Assembly: GCF_028009165.1 (NCBI RefSeq)
Contig: NC_079245.1
Coordinates: 1,798,001-1,862,000, forward strand
Direction: 5' to 3'
Length of the DNA: 64,000 nt
Source: Akanthomyces muscarius
Lineage: Eukaryota; Ascomycota; Sordariomycetes; Hypocreales; Cordycipitaceae
A program made the position numbers and the translations under genes. This document shows, piece by piece, positions 23,654 to 32,739 of the stretch (positions are counted from its first letter, which is position 1; each line of letters opens with the position of its first letter). Below the pieces are notes generated by a model, which saw only the letters and a list, made by a program, of their open reading frames with translations, was not told the DNA's origin and made no database searches.

Positions 23654-26038
23654 ATGCAGGATTTGAACGGTTCCGCCCAAAACAGCGGCAATTCGGGACG
23701 CTTTCCCGGCCACGCCTCGAAGCCCTCCAACAGCGATACTGGCTTTTCCCATGGAGCTTTCACCTCCAACGTCTCTGGCTTTGCCGAGAGACATCCTCGC
23801 CGTGGCAACATCCCCTCTCTCAACACCCAGGTGAACCAGGGGCCTGGTGCCAACGCTTCCGATGTCGCCTCTCCAGGAAACGCTTTCGATATGCAGTTCA
23901 CACCCCTTCTCCCGTCGCAGCTCCTCATGGGTAGCCCATTCCAGCCTGGCAGTCCTGCTGCCTTTGGTAGCCCTCAATTCCAGTCCCTCTCCGCTTTCCA
24001 AGGTTCTCATCAGCAGCCTCAGGCCAGCCAGCAGCACAGCCAGCAGCACAGCGGCGGCATGTCCAGCCCTACCCAGCAGAACATGTCCCCTCAGCAGTAC
24101 CATGCCATGGTTTCGCCTTCTCAGTATGGGGCGCCTCAGTTCTTCCCGCCTCAGTCTCCTACCGGTGGCTTCAACATGCAGCCATCGATGCAGCCTGGCT
24201 CGCCCGTCTCCATGAACGGCCCCTCGGCCAATGGAACCAGCCGAACCGTTTATCTGGGCAACATACCTCCCGACACAGCTGCCGAAGAGATACTTGGTCA
24301 CGTTCGCAGTGGCCAAATCGAGTCTGTCCGTCTGCTTCCCGACAAGAACTGTGCCTTCATCTCCTTCCTCGACGCCAGCTCCGCCACCCACTTCCACTCT
24401 GATGCCATCTTGAAAAAGCTCTGCATCAAGGGTCAGGATATCAAGGTTGGCTGGGGCAAGGCTTCTTCAGTTCCCACATCGGTCGCCCTCGCTGTTCAAC
24501 AGTCTGGTGCTTCCCGCAACGTCTACTTGGGCAACTTGCCCGAGGAGGTGACTGAGGACGAGATTCGCGAGGATCTCGGCAAGTTTGGCCCCATTGACAC
24601 TGTCAAGCTGGTCCGCGAAAAGAGCATTGCTTTCATCCACTATCTCTCCATCGCCAACGCTATCAAGGCCGTCACGCAACTCCCTCAGGAGCCCAAGTGG
24701 CAAGCGCCCCGCCGTGTCTACTACGGCAAGGACCGTTGCGCCTATGTCTCCAAGACTCAGCAGCAGAACGCCGCCCAGTATCTAGGAATTGCACCTGGCT
24801 ATGCGCACATGCTGACTGGTGCCGACCGCGATGTTATCTCCAACGCCTTGGCCCAGCAGTCAGTTGCTGCTGCCGCTGTTGCCACCACGGCCGGAGGGCT
24901 CAACAACCTGGGTAACCGCACCATCTATCTAGGTAACATCCACCCGGAGACTACAATTGAAGAGATATGCAACGTTGTCCGTGGTGGACTGTTGCATCAT
25001 ATTCGATACATTCCTGACAAGCACATTTGCTTCGTCACCTTTATTGATCCCACAGCTGCCGCTTCCTTCTACGCTCTAAGCAACCTTCAAGGCCTCATGA
25101 TTCACAACCGTCGTCTCAAGATTGGATGGGGCAAGCACTCTGGTGCTCTGCCTCCCGCTATTGCACTAGCCGTCAGCGGTGGTGCTTCGCGCAACGTCTA
25201 CGTCGGTAATCTTGACGAAACTTGGACCGAGGAACGTTTGCGCCAAGACTTCTCCGAGTATGGTGAAATTGAGCTGGTCAACACTCTACGTGAGAAGAGC
25301 TGCGCCTTTGTCAACTTTACCAACATTGCCAATGCTATCAAGGCCATCGAGGCCATCCGTGGCAGAGATGACTACAGAAAGTTCAAGGTTAACTTTGGCA
25401 AGGACCGATGCGGTAACCCGCCTCGCCAGATGCAGCAGACCTCCTCGCCGCGCAGTGATGGTGTCGGCTCTCCTCAGACTGGCGGCTCGCAGAACGGAAG
25501 TTCGCCATCGAATGACGGCAACCAGCAGTCTGCGGCGCTGTTCAACGCCAACAACAATCCTCTCACCATGTACCTGAGCCAGCTCTCCCAGCACGCCCAC
25601 CAACAACAGAATCAGCAGCACCTCCAGATGGCTGCCCAACAGAACGCCATGTTTGGCACTGCGCAGTCTCCTGGAAATGAGCTGGGTCTTGACATGCCCC
25701 AGCCTCAGCTTGGCTCTCACGGCCAGTCGGCAAGCATCTCCAACGGCTATCCCACCAGCATTGGCGTCTCCGGCTCGACCACGATTGGTGGTCTCCTGGC
25801 TCCTGGCAGCGGCCGCGGCTCACACAGTCGTGCCGTAAGCCTACCTGCATTCGGGCCTGGCTTTGAGAATGGCGGCAACAGCCCCAACAGCGTGCATGGC
25901 AGCAACGGTAGCGAGGGCGAGCAGCAGCGACGCGGCCACCAATACCAAGCTAGCTACAGCGGGATGGGCGGCAACGGCTTCGGTCTTGCCATTCAGAGCG
26001 GCCTTAATGGCTGGGCCGAAGAGGAAGTGGCCAACTAA
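23654..26038 (+). CDS. Four-RRM RNA-binding protein, Nrd1/Msa2 type
   Basis: Predicted cytoplasmic RNA-binding regulator of the S. pombe Nrd1 / Msa2 (negative regulator of differentiation) type. Single exon, 794 aa. The frame extends upstream only through non-ATG codons, so ATG 23654 (MQDLNGSAQNSG) is the start. The N-terminal ~190 residues are Gln/Ser/Pro-rich. Four RRMs follow: RRM1 about 196-265 (TVYLGNIPPDT), RRM2 about 288-355 (NVYLGNLPEEV), RRM3 about 422-490 (TIYLGNIHPET) and RRM4 about 514-585 (NVYVGNLDETW). RRM1/3 and RRM2/4 look pairwise similar: RRM1 and RRM3 are each followed by GWGK, and RRM2 and RRM4 by YGKDRC or FGKDRC. The C-terminal 200 residues are Gln/Asn/Gly-rich and probably disordered. 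The four-RRM layout matches the Nrd1 family; the S. cerevisiae Nrd1 termination factor is a different protein. Confidence 0.83.
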   Translation: MQDLNGSAQNSGNSGRFPGHASKPSNSDTGFSHGAFTSNVSGFAERHPRRGNIPSLNTQVNQGPGANASDVASPGNAFDMQFTPLLPSQLLMGSPFQPGSPAAFGSPQFQSLSAFQGSHQQPQASQQHSQQHSGGMSSPTQQNMSPQQYHAMVSPSQYGAPQFFPPQSPTGGFNMQPSMQPGSPVSMNGPSANGTSRTVYLGNIPPDTAAEEILGHVRSGQIESVRLLPDKNCAFISFLDASSATHFHSDAILKKLCIKGQDIKVGWGKASSVPTSVALAVQQSGASRNVYLGNLPEEVTEDEIREDLGKFGPIDTVKLVREKSIAFIHYLSIANAIKAVTQLPQEPKWQAPRRVYYGKDRCAYVSKTQQQNAAQYLGIAPGYAHMLTGADRDVISNALAQQSVAAAAVATTAGGLNNLGNRTIYLGNIHPETTIEEICNVVRGGLLHHIRYIPDKHICFVTFIDPTAAASFYALSNLQGLMIHNRRLKIGWGKHSGALPPAIALAVSGGASRNVYVGNLDETWTEERLRQDFSEYGEIELVNTLREKSCAFVNFTNIANAIKAIEAIRGRDDYRKFKVNFGKDRCGNPPRQMQQTSSPRSDGVGSPQTGGSQNGSSPSNDGNQQSAALFNANNNPLTMYLSQLSQHAHQQQNQQHLQMAAQQNAMFGTAQSPGNELGLDMPQPQLGSHGQSASISNGYPTSIGVSGSTTIGGLLAPGSGRGSHSRAVSLPAFGPGFENGGNSPNSVHGSNGSEGEQQRRGHQYQASYSGMGGNGFGLAIQSGLNGWAEEEVAN

Positions 26039-26829
26039 TGACGAGCCAATTGCCTCGGCCACGGCCGGGCATACATCTGTACGAAATGTCGAGGGATCAT
26101 ACTCTTCTGTATTCGCCTTGACCACTTGACAATCATTCTCTTTTTTTTTCTTGTCTATTGAATTGTTGATATTTTTGCCTCTTCGTCTTTGCATCTTTCA
26201 TTTTGTTATCAACAGTTTTCCCTCATTTTTGCTCCTAATTGCCAACGCTGTGTTGGAAACCAGCTACCATGTCAATATCCCACTTTGGGTGGAAGATATC
26301 TTCTGTGTTTGCGCGGGTTTCAGCTGTGTGCGTTTCAAATCTTGAACCTTTCTTGGACATGTCTTTTTGGAATACGGCAAATCAATGCCCTTTTTTTATA
26401 ACTTGTGTTTGTACGTTGGATACGTGCTGTATTGGAGAGGTTGTCTGTTGGAGAAGCAGAATCTGAAATTGGGGCCGAGAAAAAGAAGCCCTTTTGCTAA
26501 AGGAGAATAAAATGGGGATGATGATGGCAGACATCTTTGGGTATAGCTAAAGTAGTAATTTCCAGACGAAGCTTTGCTTTGAAATGCAATGGTTTTTCGT
26601 GTTACAGGCTGTCTCGATGACTTGAAATGGTGCCCAAGTGTATTCACTGATGATGATTGGCCAACTAATCCAAGTTGGGCATGCATGCTAGCATGAGATT
26701 TAGGGGTATGTTGGCATTTGTATGTGAATACTATTCTATGTACATGTGTGCATCTCTTTGTATCTATGACTCTATGAAAATGACGTTTGTGGTGTATACG
26801 TTTATATGCTTCTCTCTTTCGTCCTCTTT
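26039..26829. other. Convergent intergenic region
   Basis: Shared 3' flank of the four-RRM gene and the acid phosphatase. T-rich after the stop; no gene seen. Confidence 0.55.
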
Positions 26830-28397
26830 CTAGTAGCCCGCTGGCTCCGGCTTGCTGGGGATGGCCGGCTTGTCCATGTTGGCGCCGCACTGGGCTTTCC
26901 AGTCCGTCGGCGTGATGCGGTCCACAATCGACTTGAACGCTGCCTACAGCCCACGTCGTTAGCACCAAATCAAACCAGCACATGCGTCAGAGGACTCACC
27001 AGCGTGCACAGCGTCTCGTCATCCTGGTAGTGCTTCCCCGCGGGCCGGCACCCCGGGACGCGGACCGGCTCGTCATTGTACCGCACGCGCACGTAGTAGC
27101 CGCGGAGGCGCTCCTTTTCGGCGCTCGTCAGCTCGTACGTCGGGCGGCGGCCGATGGGCTGCGCGCCGCCGAGCATGCGCGGGACCCACGACGCGGCCTG
27201 CGACGCGGGGCTGTGGGTGCTGGGCGGCTGGGCGACGATGCGCTCGTCGCGGAGGAGCTCGACGGCGATGTGGGAGGTGAAGGGCGGCCAGGACATGCCG
27301 TCGGGGCCGTCGCCGCCGAGGCTGGTCACGGTGGCGGCGAGGGTCGTGTCGTGGCAGCCCGAGAGGCCGAACCTGAGAGGGGTCGTGGCGCTGGAGTGGG
27401 GGAGGACGCCCTCGGCGCTGCCGACCATGCGCTCCGTCATGTCGGCGAGGAGGCCGCCGATGCCGAGGGTGCGGTACTCGTTGCTCTCGCGGAAGCCGGC
27501 GAACCACTCGTCGACGACGATGCGGATGCTGTCGGCGCGGACCTGCGGATCGTAAAAGTCCCTGGGGAGCTTGGTCGCGGCGCCGTCGTGCGCGGCCGTC
27601 GCGGCCATGGTGTCCATGACGCCGACGAGCGCCGGGTGGGAGGCGACGCCGATCCTGGTGTTGGTCGTCGGGCGCGCCGGGTCGGCGGGCATGTACCTGC
27701 GCAGCTTGGCGTTGATGCGGTCCATCTCGGGGGAGTCGTCCCAGCGGTCGGCGGCGCGGCGGCCAAAGGCGCGCATCAGCTTGGCGAAGCGCTTGCAGTT
27801 GGCCGTGTTGGGCAGCAGCGTGTCGTCGACCCAGTGGCGGGTGTGGATCGTGACGGGCGCGAGCCTGTCGTCGCGGGTGCCGGGCGGGTACAGCCCGTGG
27901 AGGGCCTGCTGCATGGACTCGAGCGCGCGGGGCATGGGCGTCGAGCGGAGGTACAAGTCGTCGCTCGACTCGAGCGTCGCGGGGAGAAAGCCCAGCTGGT
28001 CGACGTAGAGCCTGCGCAGGCGGGCGCCCAGCGCGGTGGTGGTCTCGCGGCCCTTGTCGGTGAGCTGGCCGAGCTCGCACATGTTGTCGACGGGGCCGCC
28101 CTTGCCGGCGGCGCCGAGGGTCGGCGTCTGGCTGTCGGCGGAAAAGGTCTCGAGGCGGCGGCGCCAGTCGAGGGACGTCCAGGAGGACGAGGCCGGGTCG
28201 AGGACGGCGGAGACGAGGCGCGACGACTGGCTGCAGTAGGGCCAGAACTCGGGCAGGCCGGCGCTGGCGAAGCGGTTGGTGACGGGCGTGCGCTCGCCGT
28301 GGCGCATGAGCACCTGGACCTGCTGCAGGCGCAGCGGCGACGGGTACAGCCGGCCGAGCTCGTCGGGGGTGTACGCGGGGCGAGGCTCCAACGACAT
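26830..28397 (-). CDS. Histidine acid phosphatase family protein
   Basis: Branch-2 histidine phosphatase, hydrolysing phosphomonoesters through a phosphohistidine intermediate. Exons 28397-27000 and 26943-26830; intron 26999-26944 (56 bp, GTGAGT, GCTAAC branch point, GCTGTAG), phase 0. The product is 503 aa. The catalytic motif RHGERTP starts at Arg32 (His33 nucleophile) and the proton-donor motif HDTT is at His349-Asp350. No signal peptide is visible: the protein starts MSLEPRPAYTPDELGR and the catalytic motif comes only 31 residues in. This suggests an intracellular enzyme similar to lysophosphatidic-acid-phosphatase-like (ACP6-like) proteins rather than a secreted phytase; substrate unknown. 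The start is the first ATG; the frame upstream opens only at a TTG. Confidence 0.8.
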
Positions 28398-28957
28398 TTT
28401 CTTTTTTGTTGAAGCGGCAAAGGCCAATCAGTGATGCGATGAAAGGACTGTAAACCTGTCTGGATTGGACAAGGGTTGTGGAAAAGGAATCTCGAGCCCT
28501 CCCGCGCAAGGGGCGAAAGAGAAAAAAAGCAGACGCGGTGAAAAGAGTGATGGTGTTGGTGGGAGGAAAGAATAAGCTTGAAACGCCGGAGATCGTCAAA
28601 CGGACGACGGCTCGCAGCGGTCAAGCGGGCGGGCGTCGGCTGGTGGCCGCGGCTGCCGAGGTCGGAAACGCGTGGGGGCCTCCGGTCTGCGGGCGACTGG
28701 GGTCGGTTCGGGGTGCATAGACGGAGTACAAGTGACGAGACCAGGAGGAAGCCAAGATATGTTATAGGATGGCAAAAGGAAATTAGAAATTAGGTGAGAG
28801 CTATTTCATTCGCTACATGTAATGCAAATGCCATGTATGTTGCCCACTGACTGGGTCGAAAAAAATCAAATAGTCGCCATGTCTGCATGCAGCAGGCTAA
28901 CAAAGAAACCAGAAAAAGAATTAAAAAAAAAAGAGGCATACCCAATACCTCCTCGGC
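28398..28957. other. Intergenic
   Basis: Promoter-side region of the phosphatase and 3' flank of the small Cys-rich gene. No gene seen. Confidence 0.5.
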
Positions 28958-29481
28958 TCAACTGTACAGCAGCGCAACCACCATCAGCGTCCCCAGCCCC
29001 GAAGCCATCTTTATCCTGAGCGATCCCGCCTCTGCCACGCGACTCCCCGCACTCGCCTCGCGCCTCTGGATCTCGGACGAGCAGGACAGGCCCTCGGGCG
29101 GCGCCCCGTCGTCGCCATCGACCAGACACATGTAGAAGCTGTTCATCGTATCGCCCGTCGTCGGCGCGGTGTCGTTGTCGTCTGCGGCGGCGGCGGTGGC
29201 AGTTGCTTGGGGCAGGATGGGGCACCACGGGTAGCAGCCCTCGGCCGTGTTGTTCTGGCTGCCGGCGACTTGCTTGCAGCACTGTTCCATGCGGGGGTGG
29301 CTGCAATATCTGGTTAGTATTCCTTGACTTTCGTAATGAATTGATACTTTGCAAAGGAAAAGGACATTCGGAGGCGGGGTCGCACGTACTCGGCGGCGAG
29401 GATGCAGTATGGGATGGGGTAGTCGTAGAGAATGGGCGGGAAGCGGGAGCAGCCCTTTACCGGGATCGTGAGCGCATCCAT
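28958..29481 (-). CDS. Small cysteine-rich protein with hydrophobic C-terminus
   Basis: Not assigned to a characterised family. Exons 29481-29390 and 29300-28958; intron 29389-29301 (89 bp, GTACGT, ATACTAACC branch point, ATTGCAG). The product is 144 aa. Eight cysteines lie at 11, 26, 38, 39, 53, 57, 89 and 104, including a CC pair and the block GCYPWC. The C-terminal ~15 residues (GLGTLMVVALLYS) are hydrophobic and preceded by small residues, as in GPI-anchor signals. The N-terminus (MDALTIPVKGCSRF) is not a classical signal peptide, so either the start is upstream or secretion is unconventional. This is a common pattern among uncharacterised fungal proteins; no function is claimed. Confidence 0.6.
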
Positions 29482-30183
29482 TGTGAGTCGTCGCAACGAT
29501 CGGAAGAGAAGCGAAAAAGAGATGATGACAAGTAAAAAGATGTTTCAAGAGGGGGAGAAAACGGCGTAAATGGATAGACCCAGGAAGGGCGGCAGCTAGA
29601 AAGCTAAAATACTAAACCCGCTGCGACTACGCCAGCTTGAACGGGCGACGCTACCCAAGCTGGAATTTAGAATACCTTTCCGGCCATCTGCTACGGCTGA
29701 GACGATAGAATGCCAAAAACGAGGCTACTGCGGCTTAGCCTGATTTTTTCTTGCCCTGCCTGCCCACGTCTACGTAGTCGATTGGCCTTGGAACTCTTGC
29801 CGGTGGAATGCATCTATTTTGAGACATACGGGAGGACGACACCCCCCGCCACCAGCTAATGGGCGGACCACCACTGGTATACCAGCTTCAGTCTTTTGGC
29901 AGGAAAAATCAGACCTGCAACGCCTTTTTTTAACCCGTCTGAAAAAAAAAGTTGGTTGGATACGAGGTCCAATTGGGCCGTCGCCGTGCACTGTGCTACA
30001 ATCTAGACCCAGGACGCGCAAGCTTCATCCGCCGCTGCGCCGTGGCTTGCTTGCTGCTAGTCAGGTGTCTCTCGTAGAGCGTCGCAATCACGAAACAAGC
30101 ATAAATCAAAGGGAAAAAAGCGCAGCTGGTTTGGTATCTCAAAGTTACAAAGGAAACAAGTACAACATTTTCCTGCACACATC
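29482..30183. other. Intergenic
   Basis: Promoter region of the Cys-rich gene and 3' flank of the next. No coding signal recognised. Confidence 0.5.
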
Positions 30184-31011
30184 TCATGCGGCGCCGGCGG
30201 CCGAGGCCCGGGCATTCATCATCAGCTCCCAGATGCGCAGCGCCGACATGGTGACAAACATGGCCCAGGGCTCGCCAAACTCGTCCGTCGCGCCCGCGCC
30301 GACAAAGTGGAATCGCGCGACCTTTGTCTTGCTCCATTTCGAATTGTCCGCAAACACGGCCACGACGGGGTGCCCGTCGCTCGACTCGCCGTGCGGCCGC
30401 GCCGACCTGCCGACCTTGTCCTGGCCCTCTCCGCCGCCGCCGCCGCCGTCGGCCCCAAGACGGACCAGCTTCCAGCCCCGGCCCCAGCGGTCGAGCACCT
30501 TGACCTCTTTGCCGTGCGAATAGCGCCACTCAAAGTCCTCCCTCCGCGTCTCCTTGCCGCTCCCGACATTAAAGGAAAAATTCATCCGCCGCGAGTGCAC
30601 CGTCAGCTTCTCCGGGGCCGCGGCGCCGGGGACGGTAATGGCCGCGTGGCCCTTCATGAGACCGTCGCGGTGGGCGGTGGCGATGCGCGGTGCCGTCTTG
30701 GCGTCGGCGCCGTCAAAGAGGATGAGGAAGGGCCGCGACGACAGCAGGCCCGAGTGCAGCTCGAGCGCGAAGACGGGCTGGTCGGCGTGCGGGCCAATGT
30801 GGAAGGTGCGCATCGACCAGGCCTTGTAGTAGAGGTTCCAGCCGACGGGCACCTTTTCGTACGGTGACGGGCCGGGCGTGTAGCCCGGCGGAGGGGCGTC
30901 GGGCGCGTTGCTGTCGTCGGAGGCGGCGGCGGCGTATTCGGGGGGCGCGAGGTCGTGGCCGGCGGAGGACTGCTCGGCGAGAGCTTCCTGTTCTTTTTGG
31001 AGCTTGCCCAT
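30184..31011 (-). CDS. Uncharacterised PPxY-containing protein, possibly tubby-C-like fold
   Basis: Intronless, 275 aa. ATG at 31011 (MGKLQKEQEALAEQ) is the first Met; the frame opens further upstream only through a GTG. The N-terminal ~50 residues are Pro-rich with two PPxY motifs (PPEY 23-26, PPGY 41-44), typical ligands for WW domains of Rsp5/Nedd4 ligases. The remaining ~200 residues are beta-rich in appearance (WNLYYKAWSMRTFHIG, SRRMNFSFNV, DFEWRYSHGKEVKVLDRWG) and recall the tubby-C-terminal-like/LURP-one fold found in many uncharacterised fungal proteins. A Gly run lies near residue 203. The fold is inference. The PPxY pair suggests an adaptor or a substrate of a HECT ligase. Confidence 0.6.
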   Translation of the reverse strand: MGKLQKEQEALAEQSSAGHDLAPPEYAAAASDDSNAPDAPPPGYTPGPSPYEKVPVGWNLYYKAWSMRTFHIGPHADQPVFALELHSGLLSSRPFLILFDGADAKTAPRIATAHRDGLMKGHAAITVPGAAAPEKLTVHSRRMNFSFNVGSGKETRREDFEWRYSHGKEVKVLDRWGRGWKLVRLGADGGGGGGEGQDKVGRSARPHGESSDGHPVVAVFADNSKWSKTKVARFHFVGAGATDEFGEPWAMFVTMSALRIWELMMNARASAAGAA

Positions 31012-32739
31012 TGTGACTTGCGTGTGTGGGTGTGGTAGACGTGTGTGTATGTGTGTGGATGACAAGGTTGTCGGTGGTCTCGATGCAGCTTGCGATGGCA
31101 CGAAAAGGGCGCGGATTCAGAGTCTTATGGGCTGGCTACCATGATCGCCGTGTCGAAGAAGCAAAGAAGCTGACGAGAGTACGGACACCCTATTCTCATA
31201 TATACGCCATCTTTAAAGATGCACTGACAGCCAGGTAATAAACCCAGCGGCCAGCAAGGCGGACTGCCCCTCCAATGCCGTCATGACGGCGCCCATCCGC
31301 TTGGCAGCCAGAGCAGCCCAGGGCGGCGCTATGCCGGATTTGTCGTGATGAGCCGCTACCACCCAAATACATCTCGCGCTGATCGCGCCCGGCCGATGCT
31401 TAATTTGGCCCGTCACCGGGGCTGAGCAATGGGCGTATAAGCAAGGCTGTCGGGCGGTGTCGATCGCCACACAGCATAGCAATAGATTGCATGAGAAATG
31501 CGAATTAGGGTTATCCAGGACAGCCATTGCATTCGTTTTGTGTCCAACACTCGATGAAAGGGTATGATGTGATGTGATGGGCATTGACAGCAATGTCCAA
31601 TTGGCTAGACATGAGGCTGTCGGGCGGGGGACTTGCCACGACATTTGCGAAGAGCATCAAGTGCTGGAGCCAGAATTAGTTTCTGAATGAATCAAACGAG
31701 GGCAGCGTGTATTGGCTTTTCTTCTTCTTTTTTTCTGTTTTTTTTTTCGAACCAACACATGCCACAACCACCTGTCTAGACCGCGGCAGCGCAATATAAA
31801 GGGTAGCCACAACGGCAGCTAATTTCTTGGCAGGGCTAGACATTGCATGTGCCGTGCTCCAGAATGTGGCATCCAGAGCATTTCGTCGCAATATTTGCGC
31901 AAACATACTTTGGTTGTGCTCCATTGCCTTTACGCGCGGCCCGCGGCGTCCTGAGCCCAGTTTCTTCTACTGTTCTTCTACTGTGCTACCCAGCGGCGTC
32001 TCCCAAACCGGTAGTGCCGGCGGTGCGGGGCATGTCGTTGCTTGCAGTCTCTCTACCCGGCCAGGCCAGTACAGCAGGCGCGTGCCAACTAGTCTCTTCA
32101 TCTTGTTCATCGTCAACTCGGCAGCGAGATGGACATGTGGCCATTCCATTGATACATTCAAACCAACCTACAGACGCAGCTGCTGCACAGCCACCTGCAT
32201 AATCTCCGGATGGTCACCCACCACCAGGGAACGCCTCTGGATTGGACCAACGAGGTGGGCAGCTCCAGGCGGGGCGGGCGGGCGGGCGACTTGCATCTCC
32301 AGCAACCCTGGAAGCGGCCAAGCACAAGCAAGCAGCCACACCAGCTAGTTAACGTTGGTTAGTTAAAGCAAGCAGCCTTCCGATTCATCCGTACCCAAAC
32401 AATCAACTTAATACCGCCATTTGCCCATCTTCTTTGTTCTATACTTTTTACTCTTCTTCTTCAAATCAATTCCCAGACTTTATACTTTTCTCTCTCTCTC
32501 AGTCTTTTGCATTGCGCTGGAATTGCCAACGTCGCCTCCCCAGCATCCATCAGGCTGACAGCTGTTGCATGTGAATGCCGATCGCTCTAAATTTCATGCA
32601 AACGTCATCCGCCCAAACAAAGTCAGCCCTACGTCAAACCACTCCCACTGCGACTGTCTCACTGCATATCGACACCGAGCAGCACCTCAACACCTCAATC
32701 CTTCGAATGCCATAGTCTCACCACCAATTTCCTCGACCA
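31012..32739. other. Divergent promoter region
   Basis: 1.7 kb between two divergent genes. It contains a poly-T stretch near 31730-31748, a GGGC-repeat patch (about 32268-32286) and a CT-rich tract (about 32440-32505) just before the lipase gene. No gene is seen. Confidence 0.5.

Noticed and set aside
26982..28412. Long open frame (476 codons) on the + strand opposite the acid phosphatase
   Set aside because: It is the antisense shadow of a GC-rich gene; its Val/Gly/Ala/Arg-rich composition has no motif, and the minus strand carries RHGERTP and HDTT.
27073..28599. 508-codon frame on the same strand as the phosphatase
   Set aside because: Arg/Pro/His-rich shift-frame reading of the same gene; no family signal.
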